Of a stretch of DNA of 64,000 bases, positions 1 through 8,665 are shown piece after piece. Each line of letters begins with the position of its first letter. The first letter of the stretch is position 1. Under the pieces are notes generated by a model. That model ran no database searches. It was not told the DNA's origin and worked only from the letters and a program-made list of their open reading frames with translations. The position numbers were made by a program, and so were the translations under genes. The stretch is from JAZNQN01 sp045590195 (lineage in GTDB: Bacteria > Bacillota > Clostridia > UMGS1883 > UMGS1540): contig JAZNQN010000065.1 in the NCBI GenBank assembly GCA_045590195.1, positions 1 through 64,000 of the forward strand, in the 5' to 3' direction.

Positions 1-654
1 AAAGATTATAAATCGGCTCATCTTCAGACGGGCTCACTTACCTACGATATTCCAAAAGATACTGATGGAGTATGGTCTTTCGGCCAGTTTAAAGAGCCTA
101 AATTTATGCACAAATTCGGTTATTACGAAATACGTTGCAACCTTCCTAAAAACGAGGGTTGGCACGCGGCTTTCTGGCTTCAGGCTCCGGGAATTGGTTC
201 GCATCCGGATGCCAAGTATTGCGGAGTTGAGGTAGACATTATGGAAAGCTATCGTCAGCCTACAGAGGGCGTTGTTATAAGCGGAATAGGCTATGGCGGC
301 TACGGAAAAGATTCGAGATGGCCGGGACACTTTAAGTTTCCTGTTGAAAATACAGAAGAATTTCATACATATGCAGTAGACTGGTCGGAAGAAGGTTATA
401 TTTTTTATTTCGACGGTAAGGAAATAGGCCGAAGAATGGCAGATGAAGTGCCTGTGTCACACGTTGAACAGTTTATTCTGGTATCAACAGAAGTTCACGG
501 CTATCACAGAGCGTTTTGTAATGAAGTTCCTGAATCTGACCCTTCGGGAAATGCAAACGTTTGGGCGGGAAAACCAATTTCTACCCTTAAAAAGGCAACC
601 TTTCCCGATGAATTTGTTATAGATTATGTAAGAGTTTTCGACAGAATAGGATAA
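1..654 (+). CDS. Glycoside hydrolase family 16 protein, 5' end outside window
   Basis: The reading frame is open from base 1 to the stop at 652-654, so this is the C-terminal 217 residues of a longer protein. It carries the GH16 catalytic signature GVEVDIMES (E-x-D-x-x-E, nucleophile and acid/base Glu flanking an Asp). The end, FVIDYVRVFD, is the usual last beta strand of the GH16 jelly roll. The family cleaves beta-1,3/1,4-glucans, galactans or related polysaccharides; the exact substrate cannot be read from this fragment. An internal ATG at 106 is not the start, because homologous-looking sequence (for example WSFGQFKEPKF) precedes it. An SDR oxidoreductase follows after 12 bases, probably in the same operon. 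Confidence 0.85.
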   Translation, partial: KDYKSAHLQTGSLTYDIPKDTDGVWSFGQFKEPKFMHKFGYYEIRCNLPKNEGWHAAFWLQAPGIGSHPDAKYCGVEVDIMESYRQPTEGVVISGIGYGGYGKDSRWPGHFKFPVENTEEFHTYAVDWSEEGYIFYFDGKEIGRRMADEVPVSHVEQFILVSTEVHGYHRAFCNEVPESDPSGNANVWAGKPISTLKKATFPDEFVIDYVRVFDRIG

Positions 655-666
655 GAGGTTATTTGT

Positions 667-1446
667 ATGAAAAAAACAGCTTTAATAACCGGAGCCTGCA
701 TAAATACAGGTGTGGCAATTGTTAAAAAATTTGCCGCAGAGGGATATAATGTAGTTTTTACCGGCAGAAGTGAAGAAAAAGTCAGAGAAATTGAAAAGCA
801 GTACAGAAAAGAATTTCCGGATTCAGAAATTTGGGGTTACGCCATAAATTCCCTTATTGACGAGAAAACTGTTGATGAAAAATCAGCAGAAGATATGTTT
901 GAATTTTTGGACAAACAGGGAATTTTTGTTGAAACTCTTGTATTAAATGCTGCCGACCAGGGGCTTGGAATAGAAGTTTTTGAAAACCCCTTAACCGATT
1001 TTATGAGAGTTATAAACACCAATATGGTATGGAACTGGTATCTTTCGGAGCTTGCGGCAAAGAGAATGAAAGAACAGGGCGGGGGCAACATTATATTTGT
1101 AAATTCCAATACTGCTTACCGCGCAATTCCAAACAGAATTGCATATTCCGCATCAAAGGGTGGTCAGCTTGGAATGATGCGGGCTATGGCGCTTGACCTT
1201 GGTAAATATAACATCAGGGTAAATGCTGTGCTTCCCGGAATGATTAAAACCGACCGCTGGGATAAAAATCCCGAGTTTTATGAAAAAGTACCATCACGAT
1301 TTACGCCACTTGGCGATGTTGCGGTAGGCGAAGATGTAGCAGATGCTGTGTTTTATTTTGCGGCACATGCCAGAAATACAACAGGTGCCGAACTTGTTGT
1401 AGATGGCGGCAATACAATTCAGCTTTATCCGCAAGTTCGTGGTTAA
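667..1446 (+). CDS. SDR-family NAD(P)-dependent oxidoreductase
   Basis: This 259-residue protein is a classical short-chain dehydrogenase/reductase. It has an N-terminal nucleotide-binding loop (TGACINTG, residues 8-15), an NAA motif near residue 94, the catalytic Ser147 and the Y160-x-x-x-K164 pair in YSASKGG, and a C-terminal VDGG motif. The loop departs from the usual TGxxxGxG because Asn replaces the middle Gly. The substrate is unknown; being 12 bases after a GH16 gene suggests a sugar or sugar-derived alcohol or ketone. The ATG at 667 is preceded by AAGAGG. A hairpin terminator follows. Confidence 0.85.
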   Translation: MKKTALITGACINTGVAIVKKFAAEGYNVVFTGRSEEKVREIEKQYRKEFPDSEIWGYAINSLIDEKTVDEKSAEDMFEFLDKQGIFVETLVLNAADQGLGIEVFENPLTDFMRVINTNMVWNWYLSELAAKRMKEQGGGNIIFVNSNTAYRAIPNRIAYSASKGGQLGMMRAMALDLGKYNIRVNAVLPGMIKTDRWDKNPEFYEKVPSRFTPLGDVAVGEDVADAVFYFAAHARNTTGAELVVDGGNTIQLYPQVRG

Positions 1447-1510
1447 TTGAAAAGAAAAATATTATAAAATACCAAAAGCAGGAATTATGGAAATTAGTTT
1501 TTAGAATTTT

Positions 1511-1543
1511 AACACTCTGTATTACAAATACAGAGTGTTTTTA
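1511..1543 (+). terminator. Rho-independent terminator after the SDR gene
   Basis: A 13-bp near-perfect stem (AACACTCTGTATT with its complement) around a short loop is followed by a run of T at 1538-1542. It closes the GH16-SDR unit. Confidence 0.8.
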
Positions 1544-1664
1544 ATTGTTTGTTTTATATAATAACTCAATAATAATGAGTAAATACTATTTATTATCAAA
1601 TTTAATTTTTCTTATAATTGATTTATAATGAAAATTAAGAAATGATAAACAGGATTGAGTTATT

Positions 1665-1904
1665 ATGAATAAAAATGAGTACAATGGCATTTTACTTGAA
1701 ATAGGAATAAAAATTGGATATTACAGAAGAAGGGCAGGTATGACACAGGCGGAACTTGCTGAAAGCACGGGGTTTACTCTTTCGTATATAAGTCAGCTTG
1801 AAAGCCCTAATCTGCCATATTGCCCTTCGGTAAAAGCGATTTTTATAATTGCAAAGGCACTGGGCGTAAAGGCCTCAAAACTAATTGATATTGACGAAGA
1901 CTAA
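1665..1904 (+). CDS. Small XRE-family (Cro/CI-type HTH) regulator
   Basis: This 79-residue protein is almost entirely one helix-turn-helix domain (about residues 12-70). The recognition-helix region reads MTQAELAESTGFTLSYISQLE, the usual pattern of Cro/CI repressors, and the last residues are LIDIDED. It has no sensor or dimerisation domain beyond the HTH, so it probably acts as a small dimeric DNA-binding protein. The ribosome binding site is weak. It stands alone between two terminators just upstream of spo0A; a regulatory link to spo0A is possible but not shown by the sequence. Confidence 0.8.
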   Translation: MNKNEYNGILLEIGIKIGYYRRRAGMTQAELAESTGFTLSYISQLESPNLPYCPSVKAIFIIAKALGVKASKLIDIDED

Positions 1905-1930
1905 CATTAACTTAATAGCTAACACATAAA

Positions 1931-1966
1931 AAATTTACATTTATTTACAGAAAATGTAAATTTTTT
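1931..1966 (+). terminator. Hairpin terminator between the XRE gene and spo0A
   Basis: The inverted repeat AAATTTACAT/ATGTAAATTT is followed by a T run ending at 1966. It separates the XRE gene from the spo0A promoter about 20 bases downstream. Confidence 0.7.
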
Positions 1967-1986
1967 GAATTTTTTACAAAAAATAC

Positions 1987-2015
1987 TTGCATTTAATTGG
2001 AAAATATTGTAAAAT
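1987..2015 (+). promoter_or_regulatory. SigA-type promoter of spo0A
   Basis: TTGCAT (1987-1992) and TAAAAT (2010-2015) are separated by 17 bases. It sits 35 bases upstream of the spo0A start codon, and no clear SigH promoter or 0A box was recognised by eye. Confidence 0.65.
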
Positions 2016-2049
2016 AATACTGCGTAATGAATTTTTAGGAGGTTTGGTA

Positions 2050-2841
2050 ATGGAAAACCAGATTAGAGTATTGATTGCAGAAGATAATGCCGAATACGCA
2101 GACAGCCTTAAAAGAACCCTTGAAAAAAACGACATTCACGTTGTTGGAATTGCCGAAGATGGAGTAAAAGCACTTGAAGAAATTGAACGTCTTTCACCTG
2201 ACCTTGTAACCCTTGATATTATTATGCCGAGAATGGACGGAGTGCAGGTGCTGGAAAAACTTAAAGATAAGCCTGACAGCGAAAAACCTTTTGTAATTAT
2301 TGTTACAAAAAATTCAAAAGAAAACATAATGAGCTTATGTATGAAAAATGGGGCTGATTATTATATTATTAAAGACTGCAATATGCGATCAATAGCTGAC
2401 AGAATTAAAAATATATGCGAGCCGGTTTCAGAGGATGCTATCATTAATGAAGAAAAAACTGTTGCTGTTTCGGAAAAAGAAGCACGCAGAAAGCTTGAAA
2501 TCGATGTAACCAATATGATACATATGGTTGGTGTTCCGGCAAATATTAAAGGGTATCAGTATATAAGAGATGCTATAATATACACAATTTATGAGCCTGA
2601 ACTTATCAGTGCAGTTACAAAACAGCTGTATCCCAAGGTTGCAAAAAAGAATAATACAAGCCCTTCAAGAGTTGAAAGGGCAATACGTCATGCAATTGAA
2701 GTAGCTTGCGTTAGAGGGAACGAAGAAATGCTTTATCGTTTATTCGGATATACTGTGAGTAACGCAAAAGGAAAGCCTACAAACTCCGAATTCATTGCAA
2801 TGATTGCAGATAAAATTCGACTTGAAATGGAAGTAATATAG
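2050..2841 (+). CDS. spo0A: Stage 0 sporulation response regulator Spo0A
   Basis: The 263-residue protein has a CheY-like receiver domain (residues 1-125; acidic pocket in LIAEDN and phospho-acceptor Asp in LDIIMPRMDG). A sporulation-specific C-terminal DNA-binding domain follows (about residues 150-263). The C-terminal half contains RVERAIRHAIEVA and FGYTVSNAKGKPTNSEFIAM, nearly invariant in Spo0A and part of its DNA-contacting region. Spo0A~P is the master switch into sporulation. I chose ATG 2050, not the longer in-frame start at 1987, because GGAGG lies directly before it and the longer start would overlap the promoter. Unlike the common arrangement, no spoIVB lies upstream. Confidence 0.97.
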   Translation: MENQIRVLIAEDNAEYADSLKRTLEKNDIHVVGIAEDGVKALEEIERLSPDLVTLDIIMPRMDGVQVLEKLKDKPDSEKPFVIIVTKNSKENIMSLCMKNGADYYIIKDCNMRSIADRIKNICEPVSEDAIINEEKTVAVSEKEARRKLEIDVTNMIHMVGVPANIKGYQYIRDAIIYTIYEPELISAVTKQLYPKVAKKNNTSPSRVERAIRHAIEVACVRGNEEMLYRLFGYTVSNAKGKPTNSEFIAMIADKIRLEMEVI

Positions 2842-2846
2842 AAAAA

Positions 2847-2876
2847 ACGGCGCAGTTTTTATTACTGCGCCGTAAA
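2847..2876. terminator. Bidirectional terminator between spo0A and the convergent isomerase gene
   Basis: The stem ACGGCGCAGT/ACTGCGCCGT is flanked by an A run on the left and an A/T-rich run on the right, so it can end transcription from both spo0A and the minus-strand gene that ends at 2880. Confidence 0.75.
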
Positions 2877-2879
2877 ATT

Positions 2880-3746
2880 TTAGTAATCAAGCTTTTTAAG
2901 AATTTCTTTCAAGTTTTTAAGAGATTTTGCAATGCCTTCCATACAAGGCTCGCTGCCTTCAAACTCTATTGTACATCCGCCGCTATATCCCGCTTCTTTC
3001 ATAATTGCAAAGCACTGTTCAACGGGAACTACGCCTTCGCCTATTACAGCACCTTTAAGCTGATTCATAGCGCGTGTTCTGAAATAGCCATCTATAGTTT
3101 CTGTTTTATATGGTGCAAAGTGAAAGTCTTTTGCGTGCAAATGAAAAGCGTATGGTGCACATCTTGAAACGGCAAGAGCCGACTGCTCGTCTGCACACAT
3201 AAAATTGCCTATATCAACCAAAAGGCCAAAATTTTCGTGGTTTACAGCAGCAAAAAGTTTTTCAACGCGATAGCTGTCCTGGCAGATTTTGCCGTGGTTT
3301 TCAACCATAGTTTTAATACCCAAAGATTTACCATACTCCGTTACTTTTCGAATGTTTTGAACCAATTTTGGAAGTGCCTGCTCGAAAGAAGGGAATCTCT
3401 TCGGAAGAGTTCTTATTGCATCGTGGCGAAAAACAGGAGCGCCCAAAATTTTTGCATTATCAAGTTCACGACAAATTCTTTCAATTTCTTTTTCGTCATC
3501 TTCATCTGTTTCCTGCACCATATTGGCGCCAATTGCATAACAATTTATTTTCATACCAAGGCGGTCTGCTTCTGCTTTCAAGGATTTTGCATGTTCTGAT
3601 ATAGTAGTTCCTTCGGGTGGGATAAGCTCTGTAAATTCAATGTTGTCAAAACCTAGCTCCTTTGCGGCAGAAATTGCTGAAAACTGACTTAATTCGCCCG
3701 TAGATATTTTTTCATTAAAAGACCATAAACTTACTGAAATTTCCAT
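2880..3746 (-). CDS. Sugar phosphate isomerase/epimerase (AP endonuclease 2-like TIM barrel)
   Basis: The 288-residue protein has the xylose-isomerase-like/AP endonuclease family 2 TIM-barrel pattern. It starts MEISVSLWSF, has an Glu/His-rich set of putative metal ligands in TMVENHG (strand 5), LLVDIGNF, FHLHAKDF and the final TIEFEGSEP. Such enzymes isomerise or epimerise sugars or inositol derivatives using a divalent metal. The substrate is not identifiable. It is monocistronic, convergent with spo0A and divergent from the polysaccharide locus, with a strong AAGGGGG ribosome binding site. Confidence 0.8.
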   Translation of the reverse strand: MEISVSLWSFNEKISTGELSQFSAISAAKELGFDNIEFTELIPPEGTTISEHAKSLKAEADRLGMKINCYAIGANMVQETDEDDEKEIERICRELDNAKILGAPVFRHDAIRTLPKRFPSFEQALPKLVQNIRKVTEYGKSLGIKTMVENHGKICQDSYRVEKLFAAVNHENFGLLVDIGNFMCADEQSALAVSRCAPYAFHLHAKDFHFAPYKTETIDGYFRTRAMNQLKGAVIGEGVVPVEQCFAIMKEAGYSGGCTIEFEGSEPCMEGIAKSLKNLKEILKKLDY

Positions 3747-3767
3747 TAAAATGCCCCCTTTTCTAAA

Positions 3768-3796
3768 ATAATAACATCAACATAAAATTTTTTCAA
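3768..3796 (-). promoter_or_regulatory. Promoter of the sugar isomerase gene
   Basis: Read on the minus strand: TTGAAA (3796-3791), 17-base spacer, TATTAT (3773-3768), about 20 bases before the start codon. Confidence 0.55.
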
Positions 3797-3848
3797 TCAT
3801 TTTATTGCCATGTCCAATAAAAATATTGCCATAAAAACAATAAAACAG

Positions 3849-3877
3849 TTGCAATAATTTGTTCAATGTGTTAAAAT
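3849..3877 (+). promoter_or_regulatory. Promoter of the surface-polysaccharide locus
   Basis: TTGCAA (3849-3854) and TAAAAT (3872-3877) have a 17-base spacer with TGTG just before the -10 (extended -10). This is the only strong promoter seen ahead of the long co-directional gene run 3923-18859. Confidence 0.65.
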
Positions 3878-3922
3878 TATTTTGGTATATTGTGATTTTT
3901 TATAACTTGCGAGGAGAAAAGT

Positions 3923-4534
3923 ATGTATAAAAAATATGTAAAACGAGCGTTGGATTTTTTGGTAGCATTGATTGGCATTGTTATTGCATCGCCGATCTTG
4001 CTGATTGTTGCTCTTTTGATAAAGCTTGATTCAAAAGGCCCTGTTATTTTTAAACAACAAAGACTTGGTGTGGGCGGAAAACCTTTTGAAATGTATAAAT
4101 TCCGTTCGATGGTAGTTGGAGCTGAAAGCACGGGCTCAAAACAGTACTCATATAAAAATGATCCGCGAGTAACTAAGGTTGGTAGAATCATCAGAGCGAC
4201 GAGTATTGATGAATTACCGCAGTTGTTTAATATTCTCAAGGGTGAAATGTCATTTGTGGGGCCAAGACCGGTGCTTACATATCATCCGTGGCCAATTGAA
4301 GAATATACCGAACAGCAAAAGAGAATGTTTGAAATGCCTCCTGGTATTACGGGCTGGGCACAGGTAAATGGAAGAAAAGCAATTGAGTGGGATAAGCGTA
4401 TCAAACTTAATATTTGGTATGTTGACAATATTTCATTCCTGCTCGATGTTAAAATATTTTTTATAACTATTTTTAAAGTTTTTACCAATGCGGATAATGA
4501 AAATGTAAAAGAAACTGTTGAGACAAAAAAATAA
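3923..4534 (+). CDS. Priming sugar-phosphate transferase (PglC/WbaP-type)
   Basis: The 203-residue protein is a small monotopic phosphoglycosyl transferase. It has an N-terminal re-entrant membrane helix (about residues 8-33), followed by the family motifs FKQQRLGVGGKPFEMYKFRSM region, DELPQLFNILKGEMSFVGPRP and GITGWAQVNGR. It moves a sugar-1-phosphate from a UDP-sugar to undecaprenyl phosphate on the inner face of the membrane, which starts repeat-unit assembly. As first gene of the locus after the promoter it fits that priming role. Its length matches PglC-type catalytic domains without the extra N-terminal membrane region of WbaP. Confidence 0.92.
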   Translation: MYKKYVKRALDFLVALIGIVIASPILLIVALLIKLDSKGPVIFKQQRLGVGGKPFEMYKFRSMVVGAESTGSKQYSYKNDPRVTKVGRIIRATSIDELPQLFNILKGEMSFVGPRPVLTYHPWPIEEYTEQQKRMFEMPPGITGWAQVNGRKAIEWDKRIKLNIWYVDNISFLLDVKIFFITIFKVFTNADNENVKETVETKK

Positions 4535-4553
4535 CAGAAGAGAGGTTTTAAAT

Positions 4554-5399
4554 TTGTCTTTAAAACTGATGTACATAACCAACAATCCCGAAATTGCTAA
4601 AATAGCAGAAAAAAGTGGCGTTGACAGAATTTTTGTGGATATGGAGTTTATTGGAAAAGAACTGCGCCAGGCAAATATGGACACTGTAAAATCACACCAC
4701 ACATTTGATGATGTTGAATTGATTAAAAAAAGCATTTCATCAGCAGAACTCTTAGTTAGATGCAATCCTATACATAATGAACTAGAGGACTATTGTTCTA
4801 CAGAAGACGAAATTAATGAAATAATAAAAAGGGGAGCAGATATTATAATGCTTCCATATTTCAAAACTCCGGAAGAAGTTAAAAGATTTGTTATGGCGGT
4901 TGGTGGAAGAGTAAAAACAATGCTTTTAATTGAAACGCCTGAAGCCGCTGAAAACATTGAAGAAATATTAAAAATTGACGGAATAGATGAAGTATATATT
5001 GGACTTAATGACTTAAGCCTTGGCTATGGCAAAAAGTTTATGTTTGAACTTCTTGCAGATGGCACGGTTGAAAAACTCGCCGAAAAAATAAAAGAATATA
5101 AAAAACCATTTGGCTTTGGCGGAATGGCAGCAATGGGAACAGGTATGCTGCCTGCGGAAAAAATTTTAGGAGAGCATTATAGACTAGGATCTACTTGCGT
5201 TATACTTGCAAGAAGTTTTTATAAATTTGAAGGGGGCTGTTGTTTGAATGAGGCACTTCAGGTGTTTGAAAAGGGAGTAGAGAAGATAAGGGAAAAAGAA
5301 AAAGAATTTCTGGGTGTTGCTCATAGACATTTTGATAGTAACACAGATGAAATAAAGAAAATTGTCAAAAATATTTCGGAAGAAATAGCCCTTCGTTAA
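4554..5399 (+). CDS. HpcH/HpaI-family aldolase in the polysaccharide locus
   Basis: The 281-residue protein matches the HpcH/HpaI aldolase / citrate-lyase-beta fold. It has Arg69 in LLVRCNP, metal-binding Glu127 in LLIETPEA and Asp153 in YIGLNDLSLGYG, with a 26-residue Glu-Asp spacing as in HpaI. The family performs class II, pyruvate- or oxaloacetate-type aldol reactions. I chose TTG 4554, with AGAGAGG upstream, over the ATG 36 bases earlier that overlaps the previous gene. A dehydrogenase follows after 15 bases, so the pair may make a hydroxy-acid or sugar-acid building block for the polymer; that is inference. Confidence 0.82.
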   Translation: MSLKLMYITNNPEIAKIAEKSGVDRIFVDMEFIGKELRQANMDTVKSHHTFDDVELIKKSISSAELLVRCNPIHNELEDYCSTEDEINEIIKRGADIIMLPYFKTPEEVKRFVMAVGGRVKTMLLIETPEAAENIEEILKIDGIDEVYIGLNDLSLGYGKKFMFELLADGTVEKLAEKIKEYKKPFGFGGMAAMGTGMLPAEKILGEHYRLGSTCVILARSFYKFEGGCCLNEALQVFEKGVEKIREKEKEFLGVAHRHFDSNTDEIKKIVKNISEEIALR

Positions 5400-5414
5400 A
5401 AGAGAGGTGTATGT

Positions 5415-6413
5415 TTGGTGATACGCATTGACAGAAAAGAATTAACTTTAAAAGTTAAAAAAACACTCATTAGTAATGGTGTGAACGAGAAGCAGGCTGA
5501 TATTATAAGCGACTGTATGGTTAGTTCGGACGCACATGGTGTACATACTCATGGGGTGACCATGCTTCCTGCGTATGTTAAAAAAATAGAAGCAAACAGT
5601 TTCGAATTGACGGCTGAGCCTACAATTGAAATACAGACGGGCGCATTTGCAAAAATTGATGCCAACAATACAATTGGGATGTATGTAGCTACCAAGGCGA
5701 TGGAGGTAGCTATAAAAATGTGTAAAGACAATGGCATATATCATGTTTTTGTAAGAAATTCAAACACTTTTGGACCGGCTTTTTATTATAGTAGTATTGC
5801 GGCAAAACAAGGCCTTATAGGTATGTGTTTTAGCAATTCACCTGCTGCTATGTGTGCTTTGGGAGGAAAAGAAAAAATTTTAGGAACAAACCCTTTTTCG
5901 ATAGCAATCCCAGGGGGAGAAAAAGGTCCTATAATTTTAGATATGGCAACTAGCATAGTCGCAAAATCAAAACTTAATGAATATAGAAAAAGGGGTGAAA
6001 AAATCCCAGAAGGATGGGCTTTAGATGAATTTGGCAAACCTACAACGGATCCTCTTGAAGCTATAAAAGGTTCGATTTTGCCTATGGCTGAGCATAAGGG
6101 TTATGGTATTGCAATGATAATTGATGTATTAGCCGGGTTGCTATCAGGAGCAGGGTTTTTAGGTGGGGTAAATAAGTTTTATAGCGACAATAATGAATGT
6201 ATGAATGTTGGTCAGTGCTTTATAGCTATTGATCCATCAATTGTATATGGCAATGCTTTTTACAAGATTGTCGACGAGTATATAGAGCAGGTACATAACT
6301 CTGGAGAAAATGTTAAACTTCCTGGAGAGAGAAAGCTAAGAGAATTAGGAGACAGTGAAAGATACGGAGTATTGGTGTCCGATGATATGGCAGAGTATAT
6401 AAATGTTTTTTAG
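5415..6413 (+). CDS. Ldh2-family (malate/L-lactate/ureidoglycolate) dehydrogenase
   Basis: The 332-residue protein belongs to the Ldh2/type-2 malate dehydrogenase fold, which is unrelated to Rossmann lactate dehydrogenases. It has the N-terminal SSDAHGVHTHGV catalytic region, the NTFGPAFYYS segment, the ILDMATSIVAKSK nucleotide-binding region, IPEGWALDEFGKPTTDP, and the KGYGIAMIIDVLAG helix. Such enzymes reduce 2-keto acids to 2-hydroxy acids with NAD(P)H. The start is TTG 5415 (or the next codon, GTG 5418) after GAGAGG. It lies between an aldolase and an acyltransferase, an unusual setting for this family. Confidence 0.85.
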   Translation: MVIRIDRKELTLKVKKTLISNGVNEKQADIISDCMVSSDAHGVHTHGVTMLPAYVKKIEANSFELTAEPTIEIQTGAFAKIDANNTIGMYVATKAMEVAIKMCKDNGIYHVFVRNSNTFGPAFYYSSIAAKQGLIGMCFSNSPAAMCALGGKEKILGTNPFSIAIPGGEKGPIILDMATSIVAKSKLNEYRKRGEKIPEGWALDEFGKPTTDPLEAIKGSILPMAEHKGYGIAMIIDVLAGLLSGAGFLGGVNKFYSDNNECMNVGQCFIAIDPSIVYGNAFYKIVDEYIEQVHNSGENVKLPGERKLRELGDSERYGVLVSDDMAEYINVF

Positions 6414-6446
6414 AAGAGATTATCGTGAATTTAGGAGAACAAAATA

Positions 6447-7490
6447 ATGGAAGTGCAAGTAAAAGAGAGAAACGAAATAATACATATCAGCATTTTACAA
6501 ATAATAGGGCCCATGCTTGTTATATTAGGACATTCTTTAAATGGAAATAGTATTGTTATGGCAGATACATTTAATAAAGCAGCCGGATTTGGTAAATATT
6601 GGTACATATTTTCTAAACATTGGATATATTTGTTTCATATGCCACTATTTTTTATGATTTCAGGCTATTTATTGTCGCATAAGAATTATTTGAACGGAAA
6701 AAGCTATAAGAGTTTTATAGTACAGAAGTTTTGGAGATTAATATTTCCGTATTTGGTTTGGAATATTGTATTTTATATTCCAAAGATTTATTTTCAAAAT
6801 TTAACAAACGACATAATGGAAGTGTCAATAACGGGGATAATAAAAAGCTTCTTTTTTCCAATGCAAAATATATGGGGACATACTTGGTTTTTAGTAGCCC
6901 TGTTTGTATTGTATTTAGCAACGCCACTTTGGGAAAGGGTATGTTCTGGTAAAACTGGGAAAGTTGTAATGCTCTTAATAGGAATATTTATGTATTTTGT
7001 GCCAATCAATACACAGTTTTTATGCTTTGATAGCTTGAGAAGAAATTTTGTAGTATTTATTTTAGGTTGCATTTTAGGGGGAGTATCGGTAGATAGTATA
7101 AAAGCCCATGCAAAAAAATATGAGGTTTTTTATTATGTTGTAGCGGTTATTTTATCAATTGTTTATACGATATGGTATTATGAGTTGGAAGCATTCAGGG
7201 TTTTACCGGCAACATTCATATTGATTGCGCTTATTTTTTTAGCACTTAAGGTGAAAAAATTGTCAGAAAATATGATTGATTTGGCCAAGCGAAACTATGG
7301 AATATACATTATGCATTGGCCGATAATGATAGTAGTCAGAACAGTATGTATAGCGTTAAATATGCCTATTACAATAACGATTATTTTAACGACTGTGTGT
7401 GGATTTATAGGCCCTAATGTTGTGATTTCGCTTTTGAGAAAAACAAAGTTTAGAAAAATAAATTTTCTAAAGTACTTGATAGGGGTATAA
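6447..7490 (+). CDS. Acyltransferase family 3 membrane protein (O-acyltransferase)
   Basis: The 347-residue protein is a polytopic membrane protein with about ten hydrophobic segments. It fits the acyltransferase-3 family: an N-terminal helix carrying GPMLVILGHS (the conserved His), FHMPLFFMISGYLL, and a C-terminal YGIYIMHWPIMI segment. These enzymes move acetyl or other acyl groups from the cytoplasm onto lipid-linked or exported glycans. Here it probably O-acylates the repeat unit. It is preceded by AGGAG and lies within the polysaccharide operon. Confidence 0.85.
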   Translation: MEVQVKERNEIIHISILQIIGPMLVILGHSLNGNSIVMADTFNKAAGFGKYWYIFSKHWIYLFHMPLFFMISGYLLSHKNYLNGKSYKSFIVQKFWRLIFPYLVWNIVFYIPKIYFQNLTNDIMEVSITGIIKSFFFPMQNIWGHTWFLVALFVLYLATPLWERVCSGKTGKVVMLLIGIFMYFVPINTQFLCFDSLRRNFVVFILGCILGGVSVDSIKAHAKKYEVFYYVVAVILSIVYTIWYYELEAFRVLPATFILIALIFLALKVKKLSENMIDLAKRNYGIYIMHWPIMIVVRTVCIALNMPITITIILTTVCGFIGPNVVISLLRKTKFRKINFLKYLIGV

Positions 7491-7537
7491 TTTGAGATTA
7501 ATTTATTATATTTGCATAGAAAGAGAAGGGTTTTGTG

Positions 7538-8653
7538 ATGAGGTTTTTATTTGTAGCTACGGTTCAAAGTCATATTTGTCAATTCCACTTGCCAACAATT
7601 AAAATGCTTAAAGAACAAGGACATGAAGTTCACATTGCTGCGCATGATAATTTAAATGTAAAACCTGGTCTTAAGCTTGAAAACGCTGATGCGGTTTTTA
7701 GTGTTTCTTTCAGCAGAAATCCATTGTCCTTTAAAAATATAAGAGCTTATAAAGAACTTAAGGCAATAATTAAAAAGAATAAGTATGATGTTGTGCATTG
7801 TAATACCCCGATGGGAGGAGTGCTAGCTAGATTAGCAGTTGATTTGAGAATCACAAAGGTTATATATATGGCGCATGGATTTCATTTTTATAAGGGAGCG
7901 CCACTTAAAAATTGGCTCATATATTTTCCCATAGAATGGTTAATGGCATTTAAAACAGATACTATTGCTTGCATCAATAAAGAGGACTATGAGTTTGCAA
8001 AAAAACATTTAAAGATAAAAAGAATAAAATTTGTTCATGGAGTTGGGGTAAATACGGAAAAATTCGGACATTCGGATAAAACCAGGGAAGAGAAAAGAGC
8101 GGAAATTGAAATTCCGCAGGATGCTTTTGTTGTGTTTTCGATAGGCGAACTTAATAAGAATAAAAATCATGAAACCATTATAAAGGCCATTGCTCAAATT
8201 CAGGATGACAATATTCATTACTGTATTGCTGGCAATGGTGATTTGAAGGAGTATTTAGAGGAACTTTCGCGGCAACTGGGAATAGAAAAAAGAGTACATT
8301 TTTTAGGTTACAGAAGAGATATAAATGAACTCCTTGCCAGCAGCGATATTTTCGCATTTCCGTCATATCGAGAGGGGTTACCGGTGTCTTTGGTTGAGGC
8401 TATATCCGCAGGGCTGCCGGTTGTATGTTCGAAAATACGCGGGAATGTTGACCTAGTTGAGGATGAAAAGAATGGTTATTTATGTTTGCCGTCAGATGTG
8501 GATATGTTTGCTGAGAAAATCAAAAAACTGAAATATGATGAAAAACAGAGAGCGGTCCTTGCTAAAAATTATTTTCAAAAAATATGTATGTATTCAGAAA
8601 AAAATGTTCTTGAAGAACTAAAGAAAATGTATGAAGAATTATTGGAAAAATAG
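7538..8653 (+). CDS. Glycosyltransferase family 4 protein
   Basis: The 371-residue protein has the GT-B fold. Its N-terminal acceptor domain starts MRFLFVATVQSHI, and its C-terminal nucleotide-sugar domain carries FSIGELNKNKNHE and the E-x7-E-type motif EGLPVSLVEAISAGLPVV. It is predicted to add one sugar of the repeat unit on the cytoplasmic side of the membrane. ATG 7538 is preferred to the adjacent in-frame GTG 7535 because of spacing from AGAGAAGGG. A pyruvyltransferase-family gene follows 12 bases later. Confidence 0.88.
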   Translation: MRFLFVATVQSHICQFHLPTIKMLKEQGHEVHIAAHDNLNVKPGLKLENADAVFSVSFSRNPLSFKNIRAYKELKAIIKKNKYDVVHCNTPMGGVLARLAVDLRITKVIYMAHGFHFYKGAPLKNWLIYFPIEWLMAFKTDTIACINKEDYEFAKKHLKIKRIKFVHGVGVNTEKFGHSDKTREEKRAEIEIPQDAFVVFSIGELNKNKNHETIIKAIAQIQDDNIHYCIAGNGDLKEYLEELSRQLGIEKRVHFLGYRRDINELLASSDIFAFPSYREGLPVSLVEAISAGLPVVCSKIRGNVDLVEDEKNGYLCLPSDVDMFAEKIKKLKYDEKQRAVLAKNYFQKICMYSEKNVLEELKKMYEELLEK

Positions 8654-8665
8654 TGGAGGTAATTC

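Noticed and set aside
1987..2049. Extra 21 N-terminal residues on Spo0A
   Set aside because: They overlap the promoter, and GGAGG stands directly before ATG 2050.
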